A stretch of 64,000 nucleotides of DNA from Geosiphon pyriformis (GCA_016748015.1 JAAOMT010000657.1:221271-285270); one strand, 5' to 3'. Shown: positions 10,746 through 24,592, counted from the first letter of the stretch. Numbers and translations are program-made. Notes: generated from the sequence alone by a model not told the origin.

Positions 10746-11402
10746 ATGAACAATTATTTTTTAGATCAAAACATTCAAAACACTTTCTACACTCTCCATG
10801 AGTACTGGATCAAAAATTATCCAAATGCTACTCTGACCATTGGAAAACAAACCACCATAACTGATAACAGTGGAACACATACTGTTATTAGACCAAAGAA
10901 AACCACTACCAGAAGAGAAAGAATTAGTAGCAAAATGGATAAGTATTTACTAGAAAGCATAATAGCAGCAATACTTACACCTTTCATGACAATTGGAAAA
11001 ACAATTAAAGAAATCTTGCCCATAGACAAAAACTTGTCATATGGAAGGCAATTAGAACTCTATGGTCGTTTTGGTGAAATTATAGAAGAAATGAAGCTCA
11101 TGAAGAAAACAACTTCAGAAATACAAGTGGAAATTTTGGGCATTATACGTTTAGATGTTCCAAGAGTTTTGACCATTGCAAAAAGAGCCAAAACTCTTAT
11201 ACAAAGATTTGGTCTCTTGGATACAAAGCTTATTTTGCCTCAAGTACTATATATTCTATTCACAAAAAACTTCAATAAACTAGTTAGTTTTGAGTTAGAC
11301 AAAACTCTTCAATTAGAATACCCTATAAATAGCTTGATTTCGCTGGAGCTTAATCTCTTTGGAGAGGATGATATTACAGTTGAAACCCATAATTTTTATT
11401 AG
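10746..11402 (+). CDS. Intact 3' reading frame of A2, unknown function
   Basis: This is the counterpart of the A1 frame at 6320-6976: 218 aa from the first Met, open from 10650 after a TGA, in the -1 frame relative to integrase, ending nine bases before the LTR. No domain is recognised. The conserved blocks include FLDQNIQN, YWIKNYPN, TLTIGKQTTITDNSGT, RQLELYG and DTKLIL. It is fully open in a copy whose pol has several stops. Confidence 0.75.
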   Translation: MNNYFLDQNIQNTFYTLHEYWIKNYPNATLTIGKQTTITDNSGTHTVIRPKKTTTRRERISSKMDKYLLESIIAAILTPFMTIGKTIKEILPIDKNLSYGRQLELYGRFGEIIEEMKLMKKTTSEIQVEILGIIRLDVPRVLTIAKRAKTLIQRFGLLDTKLILPQVLYILFTKNFNKLVSFELDKTLQLEYPINSLISLELNLFGEDDITVETHNFY

Positions 11403-11410
11403 TTATCACA

Positions 11411-12014
11411 TATATTAGTCACTAATGTCATATAATTAGCCACTCTATTTTTAGATAGTAATCATTGACCTAGTCATTGATCTGGTCATTGACCATTTTC
11501 AATAGATATATAAGCAATAAGTCTCTTAGCTGTAGAAAATCATCTCTCAGACAAGAATCAAATAAATAAAAATAACAACTTTCATCTCAATTACTTTCTT
11601 ATTGCTAATTTTTCTTTCCCTACTTTCAAGTATCTGAACATCTTAGGATAAAAGATTACTTGTTGGTCTTTTCCTGACATATATAATTGTAGCATTTACA
11701 GATTATTTGAATAAACATAACTGAAAAGCACAAGTTGATACCTGATATTGAATTCTAAGAGCGCCGACATGAGACATAGAATTATATTAGTGGTGATCAA
11801 TTGTTGACAGTACGGACTATCTCTCTACTTTCAGATTCCCCAGTTACCTTTAAAAAAAATAGTGACTGAGATATTTTATGAGACTGATCTCGCACATTGA
11901 ATTCATACTCATTCAATTCGCTTTTTAAAGTTGAATTTTCCTTTGATTATTTCCATCACCTTACAATCCTGTTTTCTCTTGCTATCCATTAGCTTGTTAC
12001 TCCAATTCATAATA
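11411..12014 (+). repeat. 3' LTR of element A2
   Basis: It begins TATATTAG (TG changed to TA) and ends CATAATA, and otherwise follows the A LTR. It has about three units of the 12-bp repeat. It has more differences from the A1 LTRs than they have from each other. Confidence 0.9.
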
Positions 12015-14300
12015 CTACTAACAACTGAGACAATACCAGAGTTCTATAAATTATTTTCTATTTCTTAAAAAATATCACCAATTTATGGTATTAGAGTTTG
12101 ATTCAGAAACCCCAAAACTTTAATGCATTTAAACTGGAATTTTTTAGATATTTTAGTAATAACAATAGTATTAATCAATTGACAACTGTCTTTACTACTA
12201 TTAAGTAAAAAAACATTGAAGCAGTTATTACTTACTTGAAATGCTTTTACAAAATACTGCATCAAATTCAAGCTATTGACACTAACTATTTTACAGCACC
12301 ACAAATCCTAAATTAGTTTATCTGTGGTTTACACAGTAGCATTTTTCAGCAAATATGCCCATTACATCTACAAACACTCTAAAATACAGTCACACATACC
12401 AGAGATTTTGAATTGGTTAAGCTGGAAGCCAATCATGCTCAAACCATTAATCTAATAATAAGTAGATTATCTGATTTGAATTCCAAGTTAAAACAATTTA
12501 GTGATTCTATCAACCAAAAATTAGAGGGATACTTAACTAATAATTAGACAATATATCAACTTTTACAATGTTGTGACAATTCAGGAAACTTTAATCAATC
12601 TCAAAGTCAGTCACATTTTTTATTCTCATCAACCAATTAACAGTAGTAACAAGAGATGCATAGTTGCCACTATTGTAGTAAACAAAAACATTTGCAAATC
12701 AATTGTCACACATGATTAAACAATCAATGATCGGAAAATCAATATTAAAACCCCAATTGCCAATTTCAAACTTTGAATTATCAATCAAATCAAGACCAAT
12801 ATCAGCCTTAATACACTCCAATAATACAATAGGCAATATACTCACTGCTTATTTATTAGACTTCAGTATTAGTAATATATTAACTATAGTTACAGATCAT
12901 TTATTAAATCCTACTATTTCAAACACCACCACAAAACTCAGTTTAAATAACATCTGAAAATCAAAGACTGAAAATTACTTATATCCAACAAAACTAAAAA
13001 TTAGCAATAGTAATATATCAACCAATTTTCAGTTTATTAAACCAGTCCTTAAGATTATGTCAGTGAAGTTTGAGAACTGAGTACATCCAAAACCCGAATT
13101 TCTAAAACTATTTAAGTCTTTTAATTATCCCAGAAAACAAATTATCCAATGATTTAGAACCCAACTAATAAGCACTTACTAACAATATTCTACTAGCAAC
13201 CATCACAAAAAATAAATTACTTACTGCAATATTCTCTTTTAAAATAGAAATCCAAGCCAAAACACTATTTTTTAATAAAGCTGCTCTTAATGCTAAATCA
13301 ATTATTATCATATATACTAATGCTAAAGTTAACAGTCATTATATTAAACTAATTCTTAATAGTGGTTTAGCAAGCAACATTATTACATAACAATTTATGG
13401 ACTAATTAGGTTGCCAAGTTGATTGCACTGTCAGTGCCAGGATTATTACTGCCAATAAAGTGATAAAAACATTTATTGGTAAGATAGATGACTTTTTATT
13501 TGAGATCAATGACATTATGACACTAATCAAAGTGTTGATCATAGAAGCCACACAATACTAAGTGCTAATTGGTAATAACTGGCTGTCCAAAACCAATACT
13601 TTACTTAACTGAAATACCCAAAAGTTATAGCTCAGTTAAGATGTTTTGTAAATTCAAATATCTACTACTTATGGCCACTTTAAGTCAATCATTATTAATT
13701 GAATTAGAAGAAGAAAAGTAGAAATTTACTTGAGAAGCATATTAGATATTATGAGCCAAAAAAGATCATAATAAGCTATCACCAATCTTATTTTAGAACA
13801 ACAAAGGAAAAAAAAAGGGAGATAAATCACAAGCCACTACTGACTCTAATAAAGCCAACAATAGTTGGCATACACCATACTCAATAAACATTAAGAAAAA
13901 ACCATCTTATATTCTTTTTAAGTGTATCAACTACAAGAAAAAGCTTTCATTTATGAGAGCTTAGATAATATCAAACAAGGACTACTGAACACATACCTAT
14001 TATTGTTGTAAATTGTGCTACCAAGAATGTTTTGGTTATCCAAAATAACAAAAAAAATAGAACAATAAACTTTGTCTTACTTACAGAAAAATACTACTCA
14101 ATAAAAAAATGTAAAACAACATTTTTGGTTAAAAAAAAACATGCAATACATTATGTCAATACACAATTCTTATTAGTGACTGGGTAAGCCGAGGAACATT
14201 TTTTAATGCTGCATGGAACTGAGCATTTTCATGCTTAAATGGCTATCCACATAATAAAAACAAAATTTAGTAAATAACAAGTGCCAAAGTTAAAAATGCT

Positions 14301-15266
14301 TTGCTCAGTAAAATATTGGCAATCAAAAACAATCTATCAAAACCAGTTAAGACCATTCTTATTTCCAATTCAGACACATTTTTTGATATTCTAAGCAATC
14401 CAAAACAATTCCACAAACACTACCAAGACTTAACACCCACTAGAAAAAAGCAAGAGCAGCATTTGGAACAGTTAAATACAAGCCTTTGTAAATACTGCCT
14501 AATTTCCAGTAACTTTGAATATTGTGATAAATGTGATTTTATTTATAATCTACCATCATATATGATCTATTCAATTTCTAAAGAAGAAAAACCAATCAGC
14601 AAATGTGCAATGGAATTGGAATTAAAATTTAATTCCAATTCAGACTTCGACAATTACAACAATAACAGTTCTAATTTTGTTTATTATGGCAATGACAATA
14701 ATAATTCAAACTCTAATTACAATTCCAAACAATATATTACACTTTCAAATTTAACAATAAAACAAGAACTAAAATGGTTTAGCAATAATAATGAAGGTAT
14801 TATGTCAGAATGTGCACATAATACTAATGCAGAATTTAATCTCAAATATTTAGAAAAAACTGCCATCAAATTGGAATCTTATTTGTGTATCAGTATAGAT
14901 CTGAAAATAGCATTGGAAATTTCAGCAACAACAATAATCCAATTAGCTTTTAGATTTAGTTTAGTGAAAAAAGAAATCAATATTAGAAGAGAAATAATTA
15001 ATGTAAGATATATAGAAAATATCATTGCAATATTACAAAATGATTCAAAAAAAAAATATACTATTGAACCAAATAAAAAGAAAGCACAAGCAATATTTCT
15101 GTCTTTGGTTAAAATAGCTCAGTTAGTTTCAGTAGAAAAAAAGGAAGAATTAGGGATTACAGCAAGAAAAATAAAAAGATTTGAATCTATAAATAGAATA
15201 GACATACCAGTTAATATGGCAAAAAAAGAACCAATTAATAAAGAAGAAATTATTTTTACCAATTAA
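14301..15266 (+). pseudogene. Cys pair and dUTPase-domain segment of B2 pol
   Basis: This 321-codon open stretch is the longest in B2. It has two CxxC pairs (CKYC and CDKC, 14490-14540), an Asn-rich linker, and a dUTPase-like domain at about 14825-15200. The motif remnants are DAEFNL (1), a degraded RFSLVKK (2), EIINVRY (3) and KKKAQAIF (4). The motif-3 Asp and the Gly-rich motif 5 are lost (RKIKRFESIN), so the enzyme would be dead. The first codon is not ATG; it is an internal part of pol. Confidence 0.75.
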
Positions 15267-15317
15267 TTAGTTTCTATTCTACTATATGACTAGTATATAT
15301 TAATAATAGAGAGAAAA

Positions 15318-18270
15318 ATGAGAGACCAGCTCCAGATTTTTGAAGCAAAACAAACTATTTGTGAATCAGAAAAAATTAGAATTACTAATTTCTATATACT
15401 GGCCAAGAACTATAAATACATCAAAATTTTCATTTACAACACAACTGGAAACACCATTAAAATACCAAGTAGAACTACCATCAGATACTTAAGCACTGAA
15501 GTTAAAAACCAACCACCAAACACCATTTCAGATTTTTCACAACTGTACAAATATGTGAATATTATATTACAAACAATTTATAAACAAGAAAAATGTTATT
15601 TGCTCCAATCAGAACAACTAGAGCAAATAAACTTGGGAAATTTAAATCCACTTTAATGTATGCTATTCAAGATGCTACTCAACAATTTCATTAATATATT
15701 TGCCAATGAAAATAAATTTGGCAAAACTAATATTATTCAGCACCAAATTAAGACTGGAGATACAATGCCAATAAAACAACAAGCATACAAAATATTACTA
15801 GCAAGCCATGAAATTATTTAACAAAAAATCAACAGAATATTAGACAATAGATTAATTTAACTATTAATAAGTCTATGATCATTATCAGTAATACTTGTTC
15901 AGAAGAAAAATGGAAAGATCTGTTTTTGTGTGGATTATAAAAAACTCAACAGTATAACACATAAAGACAGCTATTCAACTTCACAAATTCAAAAGCTATT
16001 CAATGCTTTTAGAGAAAAAAATGGTTTTCAATATTAGACTTAAATATTGGTTACTGACAAGTAGTTATGAAACCAAAAAACAAGAAAAAGATAGCATTTA
16101 CTACAAGAAAAGAGAATTTTAAATTTAATGTTATGTTATTTGGCTTAACCAATACACTAGCAATATTTCAATAGCTTATAAAAATTGTTTACACTAAACT
16201 ACTATGAAAATTAGTAGTTATGTATTTAGATAACATTAATGTATTTTCAAAAACATTTGATGATTATTTTTATCATCTTTAGCAGACATTCAAAAGATTG
16301 AAAAGAGCTGAATTAAAATTAAATGCAAATAAGTGCTTCTTTGGAAAAACAAAACTCAAATTTTTGAAACATGTTGTGAGTAAAGAGAGCATCAAAATAA
16401 ACCCAAATAAGATTGAAATAATCAAAAACTTTTTAGTACCAACCAACTTAACAGAACTAAGAGCATTTTTGAAATTTACAGAATACTATTGTTGATTTAT
16501 CCAGAACTTTTCCAAATTGGCTTAACCATTTTACCAGCTTTAAGCAAAAAATATCAAATATAAATAAACAGAAAACCAACAAGAAGCTTTTGATATTTTA
16601 AAAAAAAAGCTCATTCAAGCTCTAGTACTGATCTATCCAGATCATAACAAACCATTTATTATCACAATAGATGCATTAAATCAAGCATTAAAAGCTGTAC
16701 TGTTTCAAAAAAGATCTGATAAATAAGAACATTTAGTAACATATGCCAACAGAAATTTAAGTCCAGCCAAAAAAAACTATGGAACCTTAGTATTAGAATA
16801 CTTAACTATCTATTGGGCTGTTATCAAATAGAAAAAATACTTGAGTCAAAAATTTGATGTATACATTGATCACAAGAGATTAACATTAATTCAAAAGCAA
16901 GAATTTGGAAACAATTACTATATAAGATAGAAAATAAAACTATCATTATTTAATTATATTATACATTATAAAAAAAAAAATGGAAATGCTGATGATTTGT
17001 CACAAATAAAACAAATCTAAAAATATTTTAATCCAAAAATATAATAAAAAATAAACACACAAAAATATTAACAACTACAACATTTTATTAATATTTAACA
17101 GTTCAAGGAGAAATTATTTCAAAAAGAACAAAACAACATAAAACAGCAAGCAAAATATTTTATTACTTACCAAAATATATTATACTAAAAAAACAAAAAA
17201 TACCCAGATCAGTCACTCAGAATAATTACAGAAACAGAAAAAGAAACAATACTGTTTAATATGTACTCAGATCCAACAGTAAAACATTTTTATAAAGAAT
17301 CAACAATAGAAAGAACCAGAAAAAGATATTATTGGCCATCCATGTATTCAAATATCATCTAATACATTCAAAATTGTGATGCTTGTCAGAAAAAAAAAGG
17401 AACAAAATCCAGCAAACCACTAAGACCAATTAAAGTAAACAACTATTTGATTAAATTGAAATTGACTTGGTTGGACCATTAACAATAACCAGTAAAGACA
17501 ATTATTATATAACAATAGCTATAAACTATTTTACAAAATGGTCAGAAGCAAAAGCAATCCAAGAATCTATAGTTGAATTTATCTATCAAGATTTAATTTG
17601 TCAATATAGATGCCCAAAAAAATTATTATCAGATTAAGGAACTTACTTTGTAAACAGAATACTAACAAAATTAAGTCAAAGATTTGAAATTAAGAAACTA
17701 TTATTATTACTATATCATTCACAAACAAATGGCTTAGTTAAAAGATTTAACAGAACATTGTGTAAAGCAATAGTAAAAATCAGCCAAAAAAACCAGGACA
17801 AATGAGATTTATTCATACCATCAGTATTATTTGCTTATCAGATAATAAAGCAAAATACCACACAAGCAATGCTATTTGAATTTGTTTATAGTAGAACAGC
17901 AACATTACCAGTAGGGATAAATATTAATACATATTTAACAGAACCAATAACAGAAGCTAACTTTCAAAAAATATTGCTAAGAACATATAAGTTAATAAAA
18001 ATATTGGAAAACAAAAGATAAAAAGCAGCTGATAACATCCAAAAATCACAAAAAAAACAAAAAAAATGACACAATAACCAATTACCAGATAAACCAGTTA
18101 AATTCAGAATTGGAAACAAAATACTTTTACATTGTACCAAAGTGAAAAAACAATTAAAGTTTAATTTCAAATAAGATAGACCATTTTACATTAAAGAAAT
18201 TCTAAAAAATAGAACTTATAAACTAAGATAGGATAACAAAATTTTAGCTAAAACAGCATATGAAAATTAA
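15318..18270 (+). pseudogene. RT, RNase H and integrase remnants of B2
   Basis: Stretches homologous to 31740-34750 of B1 can be followed: linker 15318-15656, reverse transcriptase about 15830-16500, RNase H to about 17000, integrase zinc finger and core about 17230-17800, GPY/F-like tail near 18150-18240. Stops and indels occur throughout. The polymerase motif reads YLDN. Confidence 0.85.
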
Positions 18271-19131
18271 CTAAAACCATATTATAATATAGCATTATTA
18301 TTAATTAATAATATTTTACAACTGAAAATACAAAGAATACTAGTCAAATTAAATGAAATTCTACAAGATTTAGAACTATTATTATTGAAGCAAACATGTT
18401 GAATTAACCTATTAAAACAGTATATAAAAAACCAGGACATGTAATAAAAAACAACAAGTAAAAATAGAAATTACCAACAACATTTACTCACTTACACAAC
18501 AACTATTACAACTGATTCAACAACAAGAATCAAGTCTGGAAGTTACTATCAATAAACACATAATACAATACAAAAACAAAGAAATAATATGAAAAGACCA
18601 AACCAAAAAACAATATTTCAAATACTATATTTCTAAGAATACTATAGATAAAATAATAAGAAAAATAGAAAAGACATTAAAAGATCCAAGAATATCAATA
18701 CCAGAAGAAGAATTAATCTTAGAGAATTAAAACCAATAAATACAACAAATTCCAAAAAACTTTTGTTACTATTAGTTAGGACAATAATTAAGCATCAAAA
18801 ACTTATATATCAACAAAACAAAAAAAAATTGATCCAATTTGACTACAACAAATTGAACAAATTGTCAAAAAGAACAATTTATTTACATATACAAAAGTCA
18901 TTTACTGATTATGGATAGAATTTTAAAACAGACCAGAAATATTATTACACTCAACAATGAATACTGTAATTATTAATCAATTGAGAAAATTAACCAATAC
19001 TTAATTTAAAAAATTGCAGATGAAAATTACAAAAGCAATTCTAGAAAAAAAAGTTATGAAGTTAATCCAAAAAAGAAATTTAAAAAGTTTAAAAAATTTT
19101 AATAGAGTTCAATATTAAAAAGAAGGAATAA
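18271..19131 (+). other. 3' internal region of B2
   Basis: It follows the post-integrase region of B1 (34760-35590), with many stops, and ends in an A-rich purine tract before the LTR. No usable frame remains. Confidence 0.6.
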
Positions 19132-19976
19132 TATTATTCATAAAAATTAAGAATATTATAGTTAAAAGAATAACCAATTAAAAGTAGACATAGTAACAAA
19201 GAAATTCCAGGATTCCTCTAAAAAAATTGCAGAATTCCAGAATTTTCCTAAAAAAATTGTAGAATTCTAGGAATTTCATATAACACAAACTATGTATATA
19301 TAACAATAGCATTAAAAGTGAGAAAAGTATTCAGTTTAGTTTCAATTTAGCATTCTTTTTCTTATCCATTAATTAACTTTTACTTTATAGATAGTTATTA
19401 TTAATCAAACAAATTTATCACAATATCAAATAAAATATACTTATTATTATTCAATCCATGTTATTATTGTTTGATTGAAAATTTTTATCACTCTTCTATT
19501 ATTAACACTTTATGTTGATAACATCCAATACTTAACTATACTGGAACAATAGCTTTTGATTATGGTTATTAATGAAATACTAATTTCTTATTTTTTTCAT
19601 TTCTTTTATTTTTTTATTTTTTTTTGTTTGTTTGTTGTTTTACTAATTGAAAAAAAAAATTAAGTGCTAAACAATTTTAATGTCAAAAATAATCTGGTAA
19701 AAGACTTAGAAATAAGAGTAGAAATTTAAGAATAGCTTATCAGAAGAACACAACTGTCAGAATAAATTGGTCATCATGCTAAAGAAAAAATTTGATGAAA
19801 TAACTATTTTGAAAGGCTATTGAAACAACCATTGAATTTTTGTTCATTATACAAAAAATTTAACCAAAATCTTTAGATTACCAAAACTTTTAAATATTAT
19901 TAATATTATCAAGCTATTGAGCACCAAGTTATGAGTTTGTTATTTGTTTTAACATTCCAAATAATCATCTGTAATA
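19132..19976 (+). repeat. 3' LTR of element B2
   Basis: It matches the B1 LTRs (26342-27183 and 35591-36458), with GAATTCC-type short repeats near 19200-19275, and ends CTGTAATA. Poly-T tracts are expanded at about 19580-19630. Confidence 0.88.
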
Positions 19977-22967
19977 CCATGATTTACTGGTCAAAATAGT
20001 TTATTAATAGAATGTGTTTAATTTCTATTGGTGTTTTATCATTCTTGGTTATAATTAATTCCTTAAAATCTAAGATAGTTATATAAAAAAGCTTAGTATT
20101 GAGACATTATTTGCATTATTGCTTGTGGTTGCTAATAGTAATTTTAAGCAGTTGATATGAATATTATAGTGGTTAATATTAAGGTACAGAATATTAAAAT
20201 TTTACAACTTAAGAATATTTTAGTTGTTGTTAATATTGATTTTCTTAGTTTTGGTCTGCTACTTTTATTTGGCAATCTCTGGCAATATGTTTGGGTTTTT
20301 GACAATAATAACAATTGTAAAGATTTGATTTTCAGAGTTGTTGTTATTGTTGTTAATTCTGCTGTTACTAGTATCTATTGATGTTATTTTTCTATTGTGA
20401 TAGTTGATAAGTTTTTGTAGTTTTGGCTAAAAATCTCTGAATTTTCTGAATTAATTTTTTACTTAATTGGATAAACTTTGTGTTAATATTGAAGATTCTA
20501 TTTATAGCCAAATTAACAGCTTAAGTATAATTGGCTTCTTGTTTTACTAATTTAATATTATGAACAAAGATAACTGTTTTTTATAAGTTAATTAGATGGT
20601 TAGATCTTATAGATCATAAGATGCTGTTCCTTAATTTCTTAATGAATTGGTTAAAAATTTGTTTTGTAGTATAATAGTTTTGTTTAATTGCTTATATTTG
20701 TTGAAAAATTTAATTGAACTATTTAAAATAAGTGGTTACTGTTTTATGATCTTTCTGTTTTATTATATTAAACTGATTTTATAGCCTAATAAACATATTA
20801 GAATTACAGAAGTATTGTAAAAAAACAAGTTTAAAAGCAGCAAAGTCAGTTGGTTTCTTCTTGAAACTTTAGTACTATAAGTTTGCAGTTCCTATCAAAA
20901 AAACAGCAATACTTAAATTGTTTTGGTATTATTCTAATTATTGGTGCTAATTATTTTCTTAGCTTTTATAATCTAGATATATATGTTGTCTTTTTTACCA
21001 AAATTTTTTTTCAGTTTAGCAATATCTCAATAAGTTATAATTTGAGTAACAGAAGGTAGTTTAATTGTTAACAATAAGAGAATTGACAGAAGTGTATTTG
21101 ATTGTTTTGTTAAGGTTAATGCTGGTTGTTTCTTTTTGTTAATTGGACTAATAGACTGCAAGATGGCTGTTCCTCCTAAAAAGATAGTTGTTAATTCAGT
21201 TAAGGGCAGTATAAGTGGTAGTGTCCAAGATAATGTGCTTTTGCCAGATTTATTGACTACTGGAATAAGATTTTTGAACAATGATCTGTATTCTTTTAGG
21301 AATTTGGTCTAAAAATTGTTATTATAGTTCCAAAAGTACAGAATTCTGAGAGTTTTTGAAGTTTTTAATTGTGTTTCTATAAATTGGTTAAATATAATTC
21401 TACTTTTTGGTGTCTAATAATATAAAAAAATAGTTGATAAGAGAAATTTTGATTTCTTGTTGACTATGAGTTGAGCTTTTTCTTATGCAGTTGTTATATT
21501 ATCAGATTTAGACTTGGATTTTTCAAAGTTGAGTTTTATTAGTTGTTTTCTTTTTACTTAAAAATACTGTTTTGTTGTGTATTCTTTAATTTTTTTATTA
21601 ATTATATAAAAAGTCTCAGCTATAATCTGGATAATAATTGTTGTTAAATATGTTAATAATTTTTAATAAATTTATTCTTTAAGTATTTTTGTGTTGTTGT
21701 TCAGTCTAATAAATAGTTAATCTTTGGCATATAAGTAGTAACAAAAATTACTCTTTGCAGTAATAATTTCTGGTAGTATTTTTAAGTCTTCTTTAAAATA
21801 TTGAAATAATACTTTTTTTACAGTAAGTGATTTTTTCTTACAATTCCAATAGTTATCCTTTTGTAAATTTCTGGAGTACTCTGTTTTAGTGGATTTTATA
21901 ACCTCACAGAAAGCACCAAATGTTATAAGTAAACTTAATAGGATATGACAGTAATATTTAGTGCTCTAAATTTAAATAAAAAGAGCTTAAAAGTTTTTTT
22001 TTGTAGACTTATATGATATATTAGTGTTATTAATCTCTAAAGGTCTCTTAATAGATGTAAATTTACTTATAAAGTTTTTTGGTTATAAGACACAAAAATA
22101 TAGTTTTACAGTATTACAACTTGTATATGTGAACTATTTTTTCTAAGCTAATTAAGTACAGTTACTAAGATCTAATAATCTCTTTTTGTTTTTCTGGTAA
22201 GCTAACAAAATAATGTTAATATTCAATTCTAAAAAAAGCTTTCTTTTTTTATTAGGCTATCACAAAGTTTATTCTCAGACAGTTGATTTTTTATGTTGTT
22301 GCTCCACAAAAAAAGAAAAAAAAAAGAAAAAAAGAACAGAAAGAAAAGAAAAAGAAAAAATAAAATAAAATTAAAGAAAAAAATTAATATTGTTTATTAT
22401 CATAATTAAAAGCAATTGGTTCAAGTCATTATTTGTTCAAGACATTTTTATGCTAAAAGCATCTAACTAGGAATAAAGATAAAAAAATAAGTAATTTGGT
22501 TTAAACATAAGATTTGAGAATTATGAATAAATGATTTTTGGTTTCAAATGTTTTTTTTATTTAAGGTAATGTAAATATATAAGTAAAATAAATTTAATAA
22601 ATATAAGTAAAAAATATATTTTCTATTTAACTATTTTTTTTGCTTTTTTGTCCTTTTTTTACTGCTAAAACTACTTGTTTTTATACATATTTCTAGTTTT
22701 ATAAGATAGTTTTTTGATTGTTTATTATTATTAGCTATTGCTTACTATTTCTGTTGTTGCTTCATTTTTTTACACTGTAACTAGTTATTCTATATTATGA
22801 CTAGTTATTTTGTGCTATTTTATATTATTGTGTTATCTTGTGTTATTTTAAATTATAATATATTATTCTGTATTATTTTGTATTATTACATTTTTTTTAC
22901 ATTATCACATTTCCTAATTACATTTTTTCAATATCTTTTGAATTTGTTTTTTTCTACTCAGATAACA
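19977..22967 (-). mobile_element. Ty3/gypsy element C2 (family C), minus strand, 5' part
   Basis: On the minus strand this reads LTR (22967-21921), primer-binding-like site (just below 21920), then gag down to 19977. It is homologous to C1 23752-26341 and 36459 onward. For example, the minus strand of 21100-21200 matches C1 25310-25400. The forward B2 element meets it inside gag, so B2 is probably inserted in C2. The gag frame is heavily broken. Confidence 0.85.
21921..22967 (-). repeat. LTR of element C2
   Basis: The plus strand begins TGTTATAAG and ends CAGATAACA, the inverse of the C1 LTRs. It is longer (about 1047 bp against 841 and 882) because of expanded A/T-rich simple sequence near 22310-22380 and 22780-22930. 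Confidence 0.85.
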
Positions 22968-23751
22968 ATACTTATAAATTTATAGTCATGTTTTTTGATT
23001 TTATTAATGCTTTTTCTATTTTTCAATATTTAATAGACAAAGTATTCAAATTAGTTAATAAAAATTTTGTTTTAATTTATTTAAATGATATAATAGTATA
23101 TTCAAAAACCTAAGATGAATATCTTAAACATTTACAAAAAGTTTTTGACTTTTTTAGAAATACTAATCTTAAAATCAATTCAATTAAATCTTTTTTTAAA
23201 TATTAATCTACTCAGTTTTTTGGTTATTTTATTACAAAAGATAGAATTTTTTCTGATTCTACCAAGATTAAAAAAGTCTAGAATATTAGATTACTAATAA
23301 ATATTTATCAATTACACTTTTTTCTTAAATTGGCTTCTTATTATTAAAAATTTGTTAAAAATTTTTTTAAAATTGTCTTTTCTCTTAATTAACTATTCAA
23401 AAAAACTGTTAACTATTATGAAAACACATATTAGCAAAAAAAACCTACAAAATCTTAAAAAAAAATTAGTCACAAAATTCATTTTTATGTAATTTAATTT
23501 GAATCAACCTTTTATTTTTTACATTAATACATCTGGTTTTAAACTTGATACTGTTTTTTCCTAAAAAAATAAAGATAACAAAGAGCATACTATAGTTTAT
23601 ATTAATAAATTATTCTGTTCAGTAAAACAAAATTATTTAATTACTGAACAGAAATGTTTAATAGTAGTTTGGACTACCAATTATTAAGATAAATATTTTC
23701 TTAGTGCCAAATTTTTGGTAAAAACAGATTATTAAACTTTGGTTTAACTGT
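22968..23751 (+). mobile_element. Element A3 (family A), left part: RT and RNase H remnant
   Basis: It is homologous to A1 from about 3979 to 4757: remnants of the RT palm, the connection and the RNase H, ending at a site equal to the Trp-Leu-His of the RNase H end. Almost every GC-containing codon has moved toward AT, with many stops. It is interrupted by C1 at 23751 and resumes at 43659. Confidence 0.85.
23748..23751. repeat. Target-site duplication CTGT, left of C1
   Basis: CTGT precedes the C1 5' LTR and is repeated at 43659-43662 directly after the 3' LTR. Removing C1 and one CTGT restores the A-family sequence (compare 9178-9195). Confidence 0.9.
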
Positions 23752-24592
23752 TGTTATCTGAGTAGAAAAACCAAAAAGCTATGGGAAAACATAACAAAGA
23801 AATGTGACAAGAAACATGCAGTACAACTCAAAGTAACACAGAACAAACGCGAGCAATAACTAGCAATAGTAAAACAATTAAAAGCAATCCTGTAAAACCA
23901 AAAGAATGTATAAAAGCAAATAGTTGTAGAAGTTGAAAAGACAGACAGTTAGTCAAGTAATCAATTTTACTTTGTATTATACTTATCATATATCTATAGT
24001 CTGAAATATAATAATTATCAAAAACAAAATCCAATTTACCAATTCATGTTTTTCAATCTTACAGATTTTAATTTCAATTAAAATCAGTATTTCCTACCTT
24101 TGTTCTGGGACAGATGCTATTAGCATAAATGCCTCGAATCCTTAACAATTTGGATCAATTGCTCTTGATTATGGCAATTGACGAGAACTAATTCTTTTTT
24201 TTTTTTTTTTATTTTTATTTTTTATTTTTTATTTTTTTTGTTTGAAGCAGCAACATAAAAAAATTGACTGTTTTAGAATAGACTTCCCCCTAAGTTTTGG
24301 ATATTAATGTTATCTTGGCAGCTTACCAGAAGAGCAAAAAAACAATGCTGAATTCTAATAACTGTGCTTGTTAGTGTGGAAAAAAAAGCTCACATTTATG
24401 GAAAACATTGTAATCAACAAAAGACAAACTCTATGCCTTATAACCAAAAAACTCAACAGGTAAATTTACATCCAAGAATAGATCTTCAAAGACTGATAAC
24501 ACTAACACTACAGAAAAAGCAACCAATCTTAAAAGATCAAAAAATAGAGCACCAAAAGTTATCACCATACTCTACTTAGTTTACTTATAACA
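23752..24592 (+). repeat. 5' LTR of element C1
   Basis: It begins TGTTATCTGAG and ends CTTATAACA, matching 42777-43658. The primer-binding-like site TGGTGCTTCTTATAAG follows at 24595-24610. Confidence 0.92.

Larger units (their letters stand above)
7672..12014 (+). mobile_element. Ty3/gypsy element A2 (family A), right part; interrupted by A1
   Basis: Together with 1-30 this is an A copy split by A1. The left 30 bases and the right part join into one coding stretch equivalent to A1 from 3234 onward. It contains pol from the Cys cluster to the integrase end, an intact 3' frame, and the 3' LTR 11411-12014. Its 5' half is outside the window. The sequence after 12014 is family-B gag, so A2 itself appears to be inserted in B2. 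Confidence 0.9.
12015..19976 (+). mobile_element. Ty3/gypsy element B2 (family B), decayed, 5' part missing
   Basis: It starts inside gag at a point matching about 28310 of B1 and follows B1 through protease, Cys region, dUTPase, reverse transcriptase, integrase and 3' LTR (19132-19976). The missing 5' part is presumably left of the window, with A2 inserted between. Gag to protease (12015-14290) shows the CCHC remnant near 12664-12710 and a protease remnant near 13350 (LILNSGLASNII). The whole element is much more AT-rich than B1. Confidence 0.88.

Noticed and set aside
662-11402. RIP as the proven cause of decay
   Set aside because: Transitions dominate, but dinucleotide context cannot be scored by hand and RIP is not established for this kind of fungus; methylation-linked deamination fits as well.
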